The notes beneath the pieces were generated by a model that saw only the letters and a list, made by a program, of their open reading frames with translations, had not been told where the DNA came from and made no database searches. Below, piece after piece: positions 1 to 9,158 of a DNA stretch of 64,000 bases. The stretch is from Novosphingobium sp. 32-60-15 (GTDB taxonomy: Bacteria > Pseudomonadota > Alphaproteobacteria > Sphingomonadales > Sphingomonadaceae), in assembly GCF_002280675.1 (NCBI RefSeq), contig NZ_NCEN01000001.1:186001-250000 (forward strand). The letters run 5' to 3'. The first letter of the stretch is position 1; each line of letters opens with the position of its first letter. A program made the position numbers and the translations under genes.

Positions 1-171
1 GGAATTCATGTCATCCGGCTGGATGATGTGCTGCTGGTCAAACGGCTCGAAACCGGCCCTGGCGGCACATTGCGCATCATTTCCGATAATGCAGCCTATC
101 CGCGCATGGAACGGTTGGCGCAGGATGTGGAACTGATTGGCCGTGTCGTCTGGAAAGGGGGGCGGCTTTGA
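1..171 (+). CDS. S24/LexA-like peptidase, C-terminal end (partial)
   Basis: The frame is open from the first base and ends in TGA at 169-171, giving the last 56 residues of a protein. The visible part (IRLDDVLLVKRLE, then RIISDN..YP, then IGRVVWKGGRL) has the look of the C-terminal S24 peptidase fold of LexA and phage-type repressors: the DDxLLVKRL strand carries the region of the catalytic Lys, and the closing IGRVVW strand is typical. In sphingomonads such genes usually encode an HTH plus S24 regulator, but the HTH half lies outside the window, so the regulator role is inferred. The stop is 46 bases before the next start. Confidence 0.6.
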   Translation, partial: GIHVIRLDDVLLVKRLETGPGGTLRIISDNAAYPRMERLAQDVELIGRVVWKGGRL

Positions 172-217
172 TTGGTCCAGTCTTGCCAAGCGTGGCAACA
201 GACGCCATCTCGCCATC

Positions 218-886
218 ATGAGCCAAACACCTGCCGAACCACCCATGAAGGTGGCCATCATCCCCGTCACGCCGCTCCAGCAGAACTGCACGCTGGTTTG
301 GTGCACCAAGACGATGAAGGGCGCTTTCATCGATGCTGGCGGTGATCTGGACAAGTTGAAGCTGGCGATCGAACGTTCAGGCGTGACCATCGAAAAGCTG
401 CTCGTCACGCACGGCCACATCGATCACTGCGGGATGACCGGTATTCTGGCCAAGGAACTGGGTGTGCCCATCGAAGGACCGCATGAGGCGGATCGCTTCT
501 GGATTTCCCAGCTGAAAGAAGACGGTCAGCGTTGGGGCATCCAAGGTGAGGTGTTTGAACCTGATCGCTGGCTGACTGATGGCGAAACCGTTACCGTCGG
601 CGATCTTGTGCTGGATGTGATCCACTGCCCCGGCCACACCCCCGGCCACGTCATTTTCTATCACGCGCCTTCGCATTTTGCGATTGTCGGGGATGTGCTG
701 TTCCAGGGATCGATTGGCCGCACCGATTTTCCGCTCGGCAATCATCAGGACCTGATTGATTCGATTACGCAAAAGCTGTGGCCGTTGGGCAACGATGTGA
801 CCTTCGTTCCCGGCCACGGCCCTAACAGCACCTTCGGGCGTGAACGCCAGACCAATGCTTTCGTGAGCGATTATGCTTTAAGTTAG
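218..886 (+). CDS. MBL-fold metallo-hydrolase (glyoxalase II-like)
   Basis: A 222-residue metallo-beta-lactamase fold hydrolase. The metal ligands are all visible: H65-x-H67-x-D69-H70 in THGHIDHCG, a second His in CPGHTPGH, the Asp in IVGDVLF and the last His in FVPGHGP. This set binds two metal ions and fits small hydroxyacylglutathione-hydrolase-like enzymes of about 210-215 residues. The substrate cannot be read from sequence. Start: the frame is open back to 137, but the ATG at 218 removes a poorly conserved-looking extension; ATG 245 (MKVAIIPVT) is the other good choice and sits right at the fold. Neither has a clear ribosome site. A GC-rich hairpin follows the stop. Confidence 0.82.
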   Translation: MSQTPAEPPMKVAIIPVTPLQQNCTLVWCTKTMKGAFIDAGGDLDKLKLAIERSGVTIEKLLVTHGHIDHCGMTGILAKELGVPIEGPHEADRFWISQLKEDGQRWGIQGEVFEPDRWLTDGETVTVGDLVLDVIHCPGHTPGHVIFYHAPSHFAIVGDVLFQGSIGRTDFPLGNHQDLIDSITQKLWPLGNDVTFVPGHGPNSTFGRERQTNAFVSDYALS

Positions 887-907
887 GTTTTGGGGGTTAA
901 GTTTTTG

Positions 908-940
908 GGCGGGGCCTCCGGACACTCCTGAGGCCCCGCC
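908..940. terminator. GC-rich hairpin between convergent genes
   Basis: An 11-bp perfect stem (GGCGGGGCCTC / GAGGCCCCGCC) with an 11-base loop lies between the two convergent stops at 886 and 948. There is no good T-run on either side, so it may end transcription weakly, or mainly block read-through in both directions. Confidence 0.5.
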
Positions 941-947
941 ACAACGC

Positions 948-1340
948 TTACATATCTAGCACAATCGATACGGCCCACACGCCAAGGCCCAGCTGTGTCA
1001 ACATTGTGATCAGCGTACCGGGGCCGCGTAAAAAGCCCATGGGTCCGCCGTCCATGCCCATGCCATGGGCGACGCGGCCCAGCATATAGATTGCGGCGGC
1101 ACCTAACAGAAACGGGTTGCCGGTACGTGCCAATTCTATTGTGGCAATCAAAATCAGAACAATCGGCGTGTTCTCTATAAAGTTTGCGTGCGCGCGCATG
1201 CGGGCAATCAGGTTCATGTCCCCGCCATCACCGATGCTGATTTTTTTCGATGCCCGGATCATGCCGACGCGGATGGAAAGCCATGTGTTGATAGCCGCTG
1301 CTGCCGCTGCTGCACATAACGTGATGGGCAAAATCATCAT
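948..1340 (-). CDS. MAPEG family membrane protein
   Basis: A 130-residue protein with four hydrophobic segments, the size and layout of the MAPEG family (membrane-associated proteins in eicosanoid and glutathione metabolism). The family signature region is visible as the polar loop after the first helix, RMRAHANFIENTPIVLI (RxxxNxxExxP-like), which in relatives forms the glutathione-binding face. Bacterial members are inner-membrane proteins, often with glutathione transferase activity, but for this one the activity is inferred only from family. It converges with the MBL gene and starts 260 bases before rpmF on the other strand. Confidence 0.8.
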   Translation of the reverse strand: MMILPITLCAAAAAAAINTWLSIRVGMIRASKKISIGDGGDMNLIARMRAHANFIENTPIVLILIATIELARTGNPFLLGAAAIYMLGRVAHGMGMDGGPMGFLRGPGTLITMLTQLGLGVWAVSIVLDM

Positions 1341-1600
1341 TTTGGTAAAAACTCCCCCGTTTCAAGCCGCCGATACTATTGGCTGTGGCCCAGACCTAGC
1401 GTGCTCAAGCTTGCAAAGCATCAGAAAATCCGTATAGGCGCGCCTTCGCCCGTGTTTGGCGAATCCCGTTCCTGCTGCGCTCGTCGCTGCGTGCGGGTCC
1501 AGCGTCCGGCTATTGCTGTCGGGATTGGGCTTGTGCGATGGTTCGGTATTCCCTATCGCGCCCGCAACAAACGTACACAATTTCAGGAATAGGTGCCGCG
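1341..1600. other. Intergenic leader of the rpmF operon, no gene seen
   Basis: 260 bases between the divergent MAPEG and rpmF starts. Frames through it (for example a minus-strand frame of 90 codons) have no recognisable content and run into rpmF on the wrong strand. It presumably holds promoters for both directions; I could not fix a -35/-10 pair with confidence. Confidence 0.4.
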
Positions 1601-1780
1601 ATGGCCGTCCCCAAAAGAAAAACTTCGCCCTCACGTCGGGGCATGCGCCGCAGCCATGACGCTCTCAGCGTTGATGCATTTCATGAATGCTCAAACTGTG
1701 GTGAACTCAAGCGCCCGCACAACCTGTGCAATGCTTGCGGTCACTACAACGGTCGCGAAGTCATCGCCGTCGGGCTCTAA
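1601..1780 (+). CDS. rpmF: 50S ribosomal protein L32
   Basis: Fifty-nine residues starting [20 protein letters not shown], the conserved N-terminus of L32. The zinc ribbon is of the four-cysteine form: CSNCGE followed by CNACGHY. The product is a structural protein of the large ribosomal subunit. The ATG at 1601 is fixed by the universal MAVPKRK start, although a longer open frame exists upstream. It sits 27 bases in front of plsX; rpmF-plsX-fabH is an old bacterial arrangement that links ribosome and membrane-lipid synthesis. Confidence 0.96.
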   Translation: MAVPKRKTSPSRRGMRRSHDALSVDAFHECSNCGELKRPHNLCNACGHYNGREVIAVGL

Positions 1781-1807
1781 GCCCATCAACGGGGGGGATT
1801 CGGGAAC

Positions 1808-2890
1808 ATGAGCCTGCCGCGTATCGCCGTCGATGCGATGGGCGGGGATGAGGGTGTGCGCGTCATGGTTGAAGGCGCGGCAATTGCCCGCCGCAGCCAT
1901 GATCGCTTCAAGTTCCTGCTTGTCGGGGATGAAGAGCGCATCAAGCAAGCGCTCGATCATCACCCGAACTTGCGCGGGGCGTCGGAGATTCTCCACGCCC
2001 CTGACACCGTCAGTGGTGACGAAAAGCCTACGCAAGCCTTGCGTCGCGCCAAAACCACATCGATGGGATTGGCGATCAATGCGGTGAAGCAAGGTGACGC
2101 CGGCGCTGCGGTCAGCGCGGGCAACACCGGCGCGCTCATGGCGATGGCCAAGCTTGCGCTTCGCACAATGCCCGGCATTGACCGGCCTGCATTGTCAGGC
2201 TTGCTGCCGACATTGGGCGATACTGACCTTGTCATGCTTGATCTTGGCGCAAACACCGATTGTGATGCACGCAATCTGGTTCAGTTCGCGATCATGGGTG
2301 CGGCTTACGCGCGGATCGTCAACAACCTGCAATCCCCACGCGTGCGCTTGCTCAACATCGGTTCGGAAGAATCGAAGGGCACCGAGACGCTGCGCGATGC
2401 GGCAAACCAGCTCAAGGCGCTGGCTGATGATCTGGCGATGTCGTTTGATGGGTTCACCGAGGCGGACAAACTGTCGCGCGGGGACGTTGACGTTGTCGTG
2501 ACTGATGGTTTCTCTGGCAATATTGCCTTGAAATCAATGGAAGGCGCCGCGCGCTTCGTGGCCGATCTGCTGCGTCGCAGCTTTTCGTCATCGTTGCGTT
2601 CGAAGCTCGGCTTCCTGATCTCGCGTCCGGCCACCGAACTGCTCAAGCATCATCTTGACCCCAACAATCACAACGGCGCAGTGTTCCTTGGGCTCAACGG
2701 CATTGTTGTGAAAAGCCATGGAAGCGCTTCGGCTGTTGGCGTTGCGAATGCAGTGGCCGTTACGGCACGCCTGTTGGAAGAAAACCTGACAGAGCGGATT
2801 CAGGCCGACCTTGCCCGCTTGGGTGCCGAGGCGATCCGCACGACTGGCCGCGCCCGCGCTGCAACGATTAATGGTGAGAATGCAGCATGA
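1808..2890 (+). CDS. plsX: Phosphate acyltransferase PlsX
   Basis: A 360-residue PlsX, which makes acyl-phosphate from acyl-ACP as the first step of the PlsX/PlsY route to lysophosphatidic acid. The conserved N-terminus [11 protein letters not shown], the [10 protein letters not shown] motif near residue 100 and the [13 protein letters not shown] motif near residue 230 are all present, and length is normal. It is a peripheral membrane enzyme in other bacteria. The ATG at 1808 follows a G-rich stretch. The stop overlaps the fabH start by four bases (ATGA), so the two are probably translationally coupled. Confidence 0.96.
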   Translation: MSLPRIAVDAMGGDEGVRVMVEGAAIARRSHDRFKFLLVGDEERIKQALDHHPNLRGASEILHAPDTVSGDEKPTQALRRAKTTSMGLAINAVKQGDAGAAVSAGNTGALMAMAKLALRTMPGIDRPALSGLLPTLGDTDLVMLDLGANTDCDARNLVQFAIMGAAYARIVNNLQSPRVRLLNIGSEESKGTETLRDAANQLKALADDLAMSFDGFTEADKLSRGDVDVVVTDGFSGNIALKSMEGAARFVADLLRRSFSSSLRSKLGFLISRPATELLKHHLDPNNHNGAVFLGLNGIVVKSHGSASAVGVANAVAVTARLLEENLTERIQADLARLGAEAIRTTGRARAATINGENAA

Positions 2891-3864
2891 GCTTGCGCGG
2901 TGTAATCAAAGGTAGCGGTTCGGCACTGCCAAGGCGCGCAGTATCGAACGCTGAAATGACCACGATGGTCGACACCACCGATGAATGGATTGTCGAACGC
3001 ACGGGCATCCGCAACCGCTATATTGCGGGCGAGGGTGAGACGACCGCAAGTTTGGCAACCGAGGCTGCGCGCCAGGCGCTTGCCAGTGCCGGGATTGATG
3101 CGGCGCGGGTTGATCTGATCGTGCTGGCAACGGCAACACCTGATCAGACTTTCCCCGCCACCGCCACGATTGTGCAGCATAACCTTGGTTGCAATGGCGG
3201 GATCGCGTTTGATGTCGCAGCGGTTTGCTCGGGCTTTCTATATGCGATGGCCACCGCCGATTCGATGTTGCGCACCGGCATGGCCAAATGCGCGCTCGTC
3301 ATTGGTGCAGAAACGTTCAGCCGCATCCTCGATTGGGAAGACCGCACCACGTGCGTCTTGTTCGGCGATGGCGCGGGCGCAATTGTGCTCGAAGCGCAAG
3401 ACGTCGATGAAGCAGACCCATTGGCCCCCGGCATTATCGCCACCCGGCTTCATGCCGACGGCGCACATAACGATCTGCTTTATGTCGATGGCGGACCTTC
3501 CACCACTGGCACGGTCGGAAAATTGCGGATGCGTGGACGCGAAGTGTTCCGGCATGCTGTTACCAATCTTTCCAGTGTCCTCAAGGAAGTGCTTGAAACT
3601 ACCGGTCATGACGCAGCCGAAATTGATTGGGTTGTTCCGCATCAAGCAAACTTGCGTATCCTCGATGCAACGGCACGCAAGCTGGGGCTTCCCGCTGAAA
3701 AAGTGATCGTCACGGTTGACCGGCACGCCAATACCAGCGCTGCATCTGTGCCTTTGGCCTATGATACCGCAGTGCAAGATGGCCGGATCAAGCCCGGTAA
3801 CCTTGTTATGTTCGAAGCAATGGGCGGCGGTTTTACGTGGGGCGCATGTCTCGCGCGGGTGTAA
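2887..3864 (+). CDS. fabH: Beta-ketoacyl-ACP synthase III
   Basis: A 325-residue FabH that starts fatty-acid elongation by condensing acetyl-CoA with malonyl-ACP. The catalytic triad reads C114 ([10 protein letters not shown]), H252 (VPHQANLRI) and N282 (RHANTSAAS), as in the family. The C-terminus [13 protein letters not shown] is also typical. Its ATG overlaps the plsX stop, so the lipid pair is one unit with rpmF upstream. Confidence 0.96.
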   Translation: MSLRGVIKGSGSALPRRAVSNAEMTTMVDTTDEWIVERTGIRNRYIAGEGETTASLATEAARQALASAGIDAARVDLIVLATATPDQTFPATATIVQHNLGCNGGIAFDVAAVCSGFLYAMATADSMLRTGMAKCALVIGAETFSRILDWEDRTTCVLFGDGAGAIVLEAQDVDEADPLAPGIIATRLHADGAHNDLLYVDGGPSTTGTVGKLRMRGREVFRHAVTNLSSVLKEVLETTGHDAAEIDWVVPHQANLRILDATARKLGLPAEKVIVTVDRHANTSAASVPLAYDTAVQDGRIKPGNLVMFEAMGGGFTWGACLARV

Positions 3865-3985
3865 TTGCTGATTCTGTGCCATAAAAGCGCGTTTTCGTTT
3901 ATATCCAAGTCATTGCATTGCGTTCTTGGCAAAGGGCGTTATTGTACTTGCTTGGTTAATTTGGACGAATAGGAGGACGAGGGGG

Positions 3986-4282
3986 ATGCGTTCAATTGGT
4001 ACCCTTACGCGGGCCGATCTCGCTGAAAGTATCAACCGTCGCGTGGGGCTCTCACGCGCTGACTCGCTTGATATGGTTGAATCCATTCTGACACACATGT
4101 GCCACGCTTTGGCTGATGGCCAGAACGTCAAGATTTCAGGCTTCGGCACTTTCCTGTTGCGCGATAAAGCGGAACGGGTGGGGCGTAATCCCAAGACCGG
4201 TATTGAGGTGCCTATCACCCCACGCCGTGTCTTGAGCTTCCGCGCCAGTCAGATGCTGAAGGACCGCATCGGCGAAGCCTGA
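3986..4282 (+). CDS. ihfA: Integration host factor, alpha subunit
   Basis: A 98-residue member of the HU/IHF family of DNA-bending proteins. It shows the N-terminal helices ([18 protein letters not shown]), the KISGFGTF strand, and the arm [17 protein letters not shown], where the P in the RNPKTG loop intercalates into DNA. IHF alpha is favoured over HU by the G-I-E-V-P-I-x-x-R-R-V arm and by the location after fabH and before a MerR gene, as in many alphaproteobacteria. The ATG at 3986 is preceded by AGGAGGACGAGGGGG, an unusually strong and long purine tract. A longer open frame upstream is ignored for that reason. Confidence 0.93.
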   Translation: MRSIGTLTRADLAESINRRVGLSRADSLDMVESILTHMCHALADGQNVKISGFGTFLLRDKAERVGRNPKTGIEVPITPRRVLSFRASQMLKDRIGEA

Positions 4283-4290
4283 GCTTCGGC

Positions 4291-4698
4291 ATGATTGCAC
4301 CGATTGATTCTGATCCGCTTGATGGCAAAGATGCAATTGCATTTCGGACAATAGGCGAGGTGGCGAATGCTTTGGGCATTCGCCAACACGTCTTGCGATA
4401 TTGGGAAGAACACTTTCCTAAGCTGCGCCCGCTCACCCGGGCAGGTGGCCGACGTTATTACCGCCCAGAAGATATTGCCCTGATAATGGAAATCGACCGG
4501 CTGCTTAACCGCGAAGGCTATACCATCAAAGGTGCCAAACAGGCCCTTCGCGGAGGCAAAGCAACTATGACGCAACAAAGCGCTGTTTTGCCACCCGCCC
4601 CCTCAGACGACGTCGATCATGGCAACGCCACCAATGGCGGCCTTGCAGCAGCGCTACTTGCGTTACGCAATCGACTGGCAGCAGCGCTGAACGATTAA
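4291..4698 (+). CDS. MerR family transcriptional regulator
   Basis: A 135-residue protein with an N-terminal MerR winged helix-turn-helix at about residues 14-80: [22 protein letters not shown], then [13 protein letters not shown] and [19 protein letters not shown]. The C-terminal 45 residues are short and without Cys or a ligand domain, so the effector, if any, is unknown. It starts 8 bases after ihfA, and ihfA plus a MerR gene of this type is a common pair in alphaproteobacteria; the target genes are not known from sequence. The stop overlaps the end of the convergent sixA-like gene by four bases. Confidence 0.88.
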   Translation: MIAPIDSDPLDGKDAIAFRTIGEVANALGIRQHVLRYWEEHFPKLRPLTRAGGRRYYRPEDIALIMEIDRLLNREGYTIKGAKQALRGGKATMTQQSAVLPPAPSDDVDHGNATNGGLAAALLALRNRLAAALND

Positions 4699-5240
4699 TC
4701 GATCAGCGACGGGCCTAGTGCCGGATCAAGATCGCGCGGTCGTTTAAGCTCAACCAATCGGCCACAGCCATCGGCAATATCGCTCCACCGGTCAACATCC
4801 AGTTCCAGCACTGCAAAAGTCGCTGTCGGGAATTTCTGCTCGACCACATCGCGGAGCGGCGATGATCCATCATCCGGCACCAGGTCGAAAATCAGGTCTT
4901 CAAGGCTGGGGTTGTGGCCAATCATCAACACGCTGGCAGGATCACCATCCAACTCTTTCAGCAAATCCATCAACGTCGCTGAACTCGCCAGATAGATTCG
5001 CCGGTCCCATTCCACCTTGAACGAGCAGCCCCACGCTTTGCTTGCCTCTTCCACTGTTTCTGCTGCGCGCACAGCAGGCGAGGCAATCATGCGGTCAAAG
5101 TGGTGCTTGGTGGATTTGATATATTCGCCCATCGCCCGCGCGCCACGCTGGCCACGTTCGTTCAATGGCCTGTCAAAATCGCGCGCGCGCGCATCGCTCC
5201 AGTCCGACTTGGCGTGGCGGAAGAGAGCGAGAGTTTTCAC
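4695..5240 (-). CDS. SixA-like histidine phosphatase
   Basis: A 181-residue histidine-phosphatase-superfamily protein. The phospho-acceptor motif is [11 protein letters not shown] at residues 5-15 (RHG in most relatives, RHA in SixA-like ones), and the second catalytic His is in [11 protein letters not shown] near residue 110. SixA in Escherichia coli dephosphorylates phosphohistidine on phosphotransfer proteins; the substrate here is inferred only by likeness. The ATG at 5240 overlaps the stop of the helicase gene upstream (ATGA-type overlap), so the two genes form one transcript. Confidence 0.85.
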   Translation of the reverse strand: MKTLALFRHAKSDWSDARARDFDRPLNERGQRGARAMGEYIKSTKHHFDRMIASPAVRAAETVEEASKAWGCSFKVEWDRRIYLASSATLMDLLKELDGDPASVLMIGHNPSLEDLIFDLVPDDGSSPLRDVVEQKFPTATFAVLELDVDRWSDIADGCGRLVELKRPRDLDPALGPSLID

Positions 5241-7957
5241 GATATCTCCTGAGGATGGCTGGGCATAAGTTCAGGTTTAGAAACACTGCCAGCCACGCTT
5301 TGTAAAGCCACATCCAGCGTGACACGGCGGATCGGCGTTCCCGGCGGAAAAGCGCTCAGCAAACGTGAAGGGAACGCTGCCGATAGCACAACAAAATGGC
5401 CCTTGTCCCCGATAGAGCGGATCAACCGGCCAAACGCCTGTGCCAGCCGCGCGCGAATGATCCGGTCATCATAAGCCTGCCCGCCACCTGCCAGTCTGCG
5501 GGCACGATGCAATATCGAAGGCTTGGGCCATGGCACTTGCTCCATCACCACCAGCCGCAAGGAATCGCCCGGCACATCCACCCCGTCGCGCAAAGCATCA
5601 GTGCCGAGCAGCGATGCGCGCGGATCATCGCGGAAAATGTCGACCAGCGTTCCGGTATCGATAGGATCAACGTGCTGCGCAAACAGCGGCAACCCGCCGC
5701 GCGCCAACCGGTCCGCAATCCTGCCATAGACCGCGCGCAATCGCCGGATCGCGGTAAACAGCCCCAGTGCCCCGCCGCCCGATGCCTCGATCAGCCGCCC
5801 GTAAGCTGCTGCAAGGGCTGGAATATCGCCTTTGGCCACATCGGTCACAATCAGCACTTCGGCTTGCGAGGCATAGTTGAACGGGCTTTCGGCTGCAAAC
5901 AGGCGCGGCGCTACTTCGATATGGGGTGCGCCACTGCGCGCAACGGCGCTGTCCCAGTCTTCGCCATCGCGCAACGTGGCCGAAGTCATCATCACGCCAT
6001 GCGCGGGGGCCAGAACGGTATTGGCAAAGGGCTTCATCGGATCAAGGTAATGGCGGTGCAGCCCGACATCCCATTCACGCCCGTCGGACCGTTCCACCGC
6101 CACCCAATCGACAAAATCGGGGTCACCGGGGCCACCCAGCCGCGCCAGCAGCGCAATCCAGCCCGCCAGCAGATCGGTGCGCCAGCCGATGGCACCGCGC
6201 GCGCCTTCAATCCGTGCGCGGGCAGGGCCGTCCAGCCAGTCCGGGCCGTCCTCGATCAAGGCTTCCAGCCGTAAACCCAACCGGACCAATGGTTTACGCA
6301 AAGCCTCCAGCGCCTCTTGCGCGCGGCCTGCCACTTCGATGAACGGTCCGTCCAATTGCGCCACTTCAGTCTCAAGACCATAGCCCGCATCCTGCCCGCC
6401 GCTTTCATCGCGGGCATATGTCAGCGCACGCGCGGCTGAGAGCAATTCCTCCAATGGCCCTGATGGCGTGCTTTCCACAACACGCGCCAGCCAACCGTCG
6501 CCAGGCAGCGCTTCGGCCGCTTCGCGCGCCTGGGCAATTGCGCGCTCACCTTCTTCGTCATAGCTCGCAACATCGGCAAGCCGCGCAGATAGCCCGCGCC
6601 TGCGCCCGCGTGACTTGGCTTCGGGTCCAATGACCCAGCGCCGCAACTCAATCGTTTCAGCCCCGGTCAGCGCGGCAGCGAATGTCGAATCCGCCGCTTC
6701 AAATACATGGTGGCCTTCGTCAAATACGATTCGCGTCGGACGCTGCGCCGCATCTCTTCCACGCGCGGCATTTACCATGACCAGCGCATGATTGGCGATC
6801 ACCAGCTCTGCCTCGGCAGATGCACGGGCAGAGCGTTCTATGAAGCATTTGCGATAATGCGGGCAGCCTGCATAAACGCATTCGCCACGCTGGTCGGTCA
6901 GCGCCGCGATCCCGCGTTTGCGGAACAGCGTGCCCAGCCATCCCGGCAAATCGCCACCAATCATATCGCCGTCCTGGCTATAGGCGGCCCACCGCGCGAC
7001 CAGCTGCGCCAGAATGGCCGCCCGCCCGCCAAATCCGCCTTGCAACGCGTCTTCAAGGTTGAGCAGGCACAAATAATTCTCGCGCCCCTTGCGCACCACC
7101 ACCGGCGGCTTGCCATTCCTCTCGGCCGGAAAAGCACGGCGGCTTTCGCGGCGCAGCTGGCGTTGCAAGGCTTTGGTATAAGTTGAAACCCACACCGTTC
7201 CGCCTGATTGTTCGGCCCATAGCGAAGCCGGTGCTAGGTAGCCGAAGGTCTTGCCTGTGCCGGTCCCCGCTTGCGCCAGCACCATATGCGGCTGGCGCTG
7301 CGTGCTGCGCGGTGCAAAGGCTTTGGCTGCTTCGCGCGCGTACTCTTGCTGGGCAGGGCGCGCCTCTGCGCCTTTTCCGGTCAATTCGGCAAGCCGTGTG
7401 GCAATCGCCGCATCGCCCAGCGTAACTTGCGCAGGCTGCGGACGTTCCGCCGCCTCTTCCCATTCGGGCAATTTCGCAAACAGCCAACGCTCTGCCTTTT
7501 CCGGCTTCCTGATACGCGACGTCAGCAAGGGTGCCCATGGCCAGCGCATTCGCACCAAGGATTGCAGGCCAGTCCACGCGCCTTCGCGCTCGGCCCAATC
7601 GTCGCTTTCGCAAACCGCCAACAGGGCTTCGGCGGCTTGTTGCAGCAGCAGCGGCACGCTGTCATCGCCGCGCGGTTCATCAAGGCCCAATGCATGGGCC
7701 AGCCCCTTGGGCGTTGGTACCACAAAGCGCGCGGGGTGAATGAACGCATAAAGTTCCAGCAGATCGAGGCCGGACAAATCGGGATAGCCCAAGCGGCTGG
7801 CCACCAGCGGCGCATTCAGCATTAACAGGGGTGTATCGGCAGCGGCCACAATGGCGTCGCCTTTGCCCACGCCGCGCGTTGCAAAGCAATCGCGCAGCCA
7901 GCATCCGCCATGGCTTGCATGAATCGCTGGAAGCGAAAGGGCGGGCCGGTCCGTCAC
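5237..7957 (-). CDS. ATP-dependent DNA helicase, DinG/XPD (Rad3) type
   Basis: A 906-residue superfamily 2 helicase. Walker A is at about 229-237 (AQAGTGTGKT), Walker B is the DEGH box (IVFDEGHHVFEA), and four cysteines consistent with an XPD-type iron-sulfur cluster surround CVYAGCPHYRKCF between them. C-terminal motifs VI-like (QAFGRLIRS) are present. Such proteins unwind DNA 5' to 3' and act in repair or in clearing R-loops; the exact role is inferred. The first 190 residues have no motif I can name and are longer than in E. coli DinG. It is the first gene of a two-gene operon with the SixA-like gene. Confidence 0.87.
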   Translation of the reverse strand: MTDRPALSLPAIHASHGGCWLRDCFATRGVGKGDAIVAAADTPLLMLNAPLVASRLGYPDLSGLDLLELYAFIHPARFVVPTPKGLAHALGLDEPRGDDSVPLLLQQAAEALLAVCESDDWAEREGAWTGLQSLVRMRWPWAPLLTSRIRKPEKAERWLFAKLPEWEEAAERPQPAQVTLGDAAIATRLAELTGKGAEARPAQQEYAREAAKAFAPRSTQRQPHMVLAQAGTGTGKTFGYLAPASLWAEQSGGTVWVSTYTKALQRQLRRESRRAFPAERNGKPPVVVRKGRENYLCLLNLEDALQGGFGGRAAILAQLVARWAAYSQDGDMIGGDLPGWLGTLFRKRGIAALTDQRGECVYAGCPHYRKCFIERSARASAEAELVIANHALVMVNAARGRDAAQRPTRIVFDEGHHVFEAADSTFAAALTGAETIELRRWVIGPEAKSRGRRRGLSARLADVASYDEEGERAIAQAREAAEALPGDGWLARVVESTPSGPLEELLSAARALTYARDESGGQDAGYGLETEVAQLDGPFIEVAGRAQEALEALRKPLVRLGLRLEALIEDGPDWLDGPARARIEGARGAIGWRTDLLAGWIALLARLGGPGDPDFVDWVAVERSDGREWDVGLHRHYLDPMKPFANTVLAPAHGVMMTSATLRDGEDWDSAVARSGAPHIEVAPRLFAAESPFNYASQAEVLIVTDVAKGDIPALAAAYGRLIEASGGGALGLFTAIRRLRAVYGRIADRLARGGLPLFAQHVDPIDTGTLVDIFRDDPRASLLGTDALRDGVDVPGDSLRLVVMEQVPWPKPSILHRARRLAGGGQAYDDRIIRARLAQAFGRLIRSIGDKGHFVVLSAAFPSRLLSAFPPGTPIRRVTLDVALQSVAGSVSKPELMPSHPQEIS

Positions 7958-8126
7958 AACACTGCGTTAGAACAGGAATGGAACAAAGGGCAAGTGCCAT
8001 CCGGTCCTGCCAAAAGTTGACAGCCGATTCACTAAAGCCCTTAATTGATCGGGCCATCCGCCGTTCTTCACCTTGGGACCAATCGCGGAGCGCAACCCGG
8101 CTTCGCCCCATAGTGGAGAATGGGAC

Positions 8127-9020
8127 ATGGCAGTAATCAATACGAATATCAGCGCCATCCGCGCTACCAACGCTTCGAATTCCGCCGCCAAGATGCTTGG
8201 CATGGCAATGGAACGCCTTTCGACCGGCAAGCGCATTAACGGCGCCAAGGACGATGCAGCAGGCCTTGCCATCACCACCACAATGACCTCGCAGATCAGG
8301 GGCATGAGCCAGGGCGTACGCAACGCCAATGACGGCATCAGCCTTGCGCAAACCGCCGATGGCGCGCTGAACGAAGTCACCGCGATGCTGCAACGCATCC
8401 GTGAACTGGCCGTTCAGTCGGGTTCGGGTACGTATCAGGGATCGGATCGCGATGCGATGCAGTCCGAAGTCGAGAACCTGACCAGCCAGATCAGTGAAGT
8501 TCTGACCAAGTCAGAATTCAACGGAATTCCTCTGTTTTCAATCGCTACTGCGCCGACACCGGCCACGGATCGTACATTTACCATCCAGACCGGTGCCGAG
8601 ACCACTGACACTGTTACGCTGCGCAGCGTGACTTTCGACGGTGACGTGCTGTTCGGTACGGGCGCTGTCCAATACACCGCAGGTGGCGCGCAGTCGCTTA
8701 AAGTCAACGACACGGTCGCTGGCGATAACAGCGGCGCAACAAATGCCAGTGCAACCATCACCAATGTCGATGCTGCGCTCACCTCGGTCAGCGCAACCCG
8801 CGCCGGCCTCGGTGCAGGCCAGAACCGCCTTGAATCGGTCGTGAACAACCTCAACGACAACGTCACCAACTTGTCGGATGCCCGCTCGCGCATCGTCGAT
8901 ACCGATTACTCGGCTGAAACGACCGCGATGGCCAAGGCGCAGATCCTGTCGCAGGCATCGACCGCGATGATCGCGCAGGCCAATCAGGCACAGCAGAACG
9001 TTCTTTCGCTCTTGAAGTAA
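8127..9020 (+). CDS. fliC: Flagellin
   Basis: A 297-residue flagellin. The N-terminal D0/D1 helices ([18 protein letters not shown], then [22 protein letters not shown]) and the C-terminal half ([20 protein letters not shown]..., ending [12 protein letters not shown]) are canonical, while the central variable domain is short, about 120 residues. The ATG at 8127 follows GTGGAGAATGGG and is chosen over an upstream ATG at 8073 because MAVINTN is the conserved start. It is exported by the flagellar type III system and forms the filament. No other flagellar gene is in the window. A strong terminator follows at once, so it is transcribed alone. Confidence 0.95.
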   Translation: MAVINTNISAIRATNASNSAAKMLGMAMERLSTGKRINGAKDDAAGLAITTTMTSQIRGMSQGVRNANDGISLAQTADGALNEVTAMLQRIRELAVQSGSGTYQGSDRDAMQSEVENLTSQISEVLTKSEFNGIPLFSIATAPTPATDRTFTIQTGAETTDTVTLRSVTFDGDVLFGTGAVQYTAGGAQSLKVNDTVAGDNSGATNASATITNVDAALTSVSATRAGLGAGQNRLESVVNNLNDNVTNLSDARSRIVDTDYSAETTAMAKAQILSQASTAMIAQANQAQQNVLSLLK

Positions 9021-9045
9021 GCCTCCCTCAAGAGCACCTCCACGG

Positions 9046-9080
9046 AAGGGCGGAACCGCGTTGGCGGTTCCGCCCTTTCG
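9046..9080 (+). terminator. Rho-independent terminator of the flagellin gene
   Basis: A 14-bp perfect stem, AAGGGCGGAACCGC with GCGGTTCCGCCCTT, closes a four-base loop and is followed by a T-rich tail (TTCGGTGTTTTCCT). It lies 26 bases after the flagellin stop. Confidence 0.88.
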
Positions 9081-9158
9081 GTGTTTTCCTGACGGCTGCC
9101 GGGCAGTAGTCAGCTTTTGCTTGCGAAACCTGAACGTCCGCGCAAAAGGGCGAGCATT

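Noticed and set aside
1362..1634. Minus-strand 90-codon frame between MAPEG and rpmF
   Set aside because: It runs antisense into rpmF and has no recognisable content.
8030..8070. Possible sigma-28 or CtrA promoter before flagellin
   Set aside because: TAAA followed 15 bases later by GGCCATCC is a poor match to GCCGATAA, and only one TTAA half-site is present.
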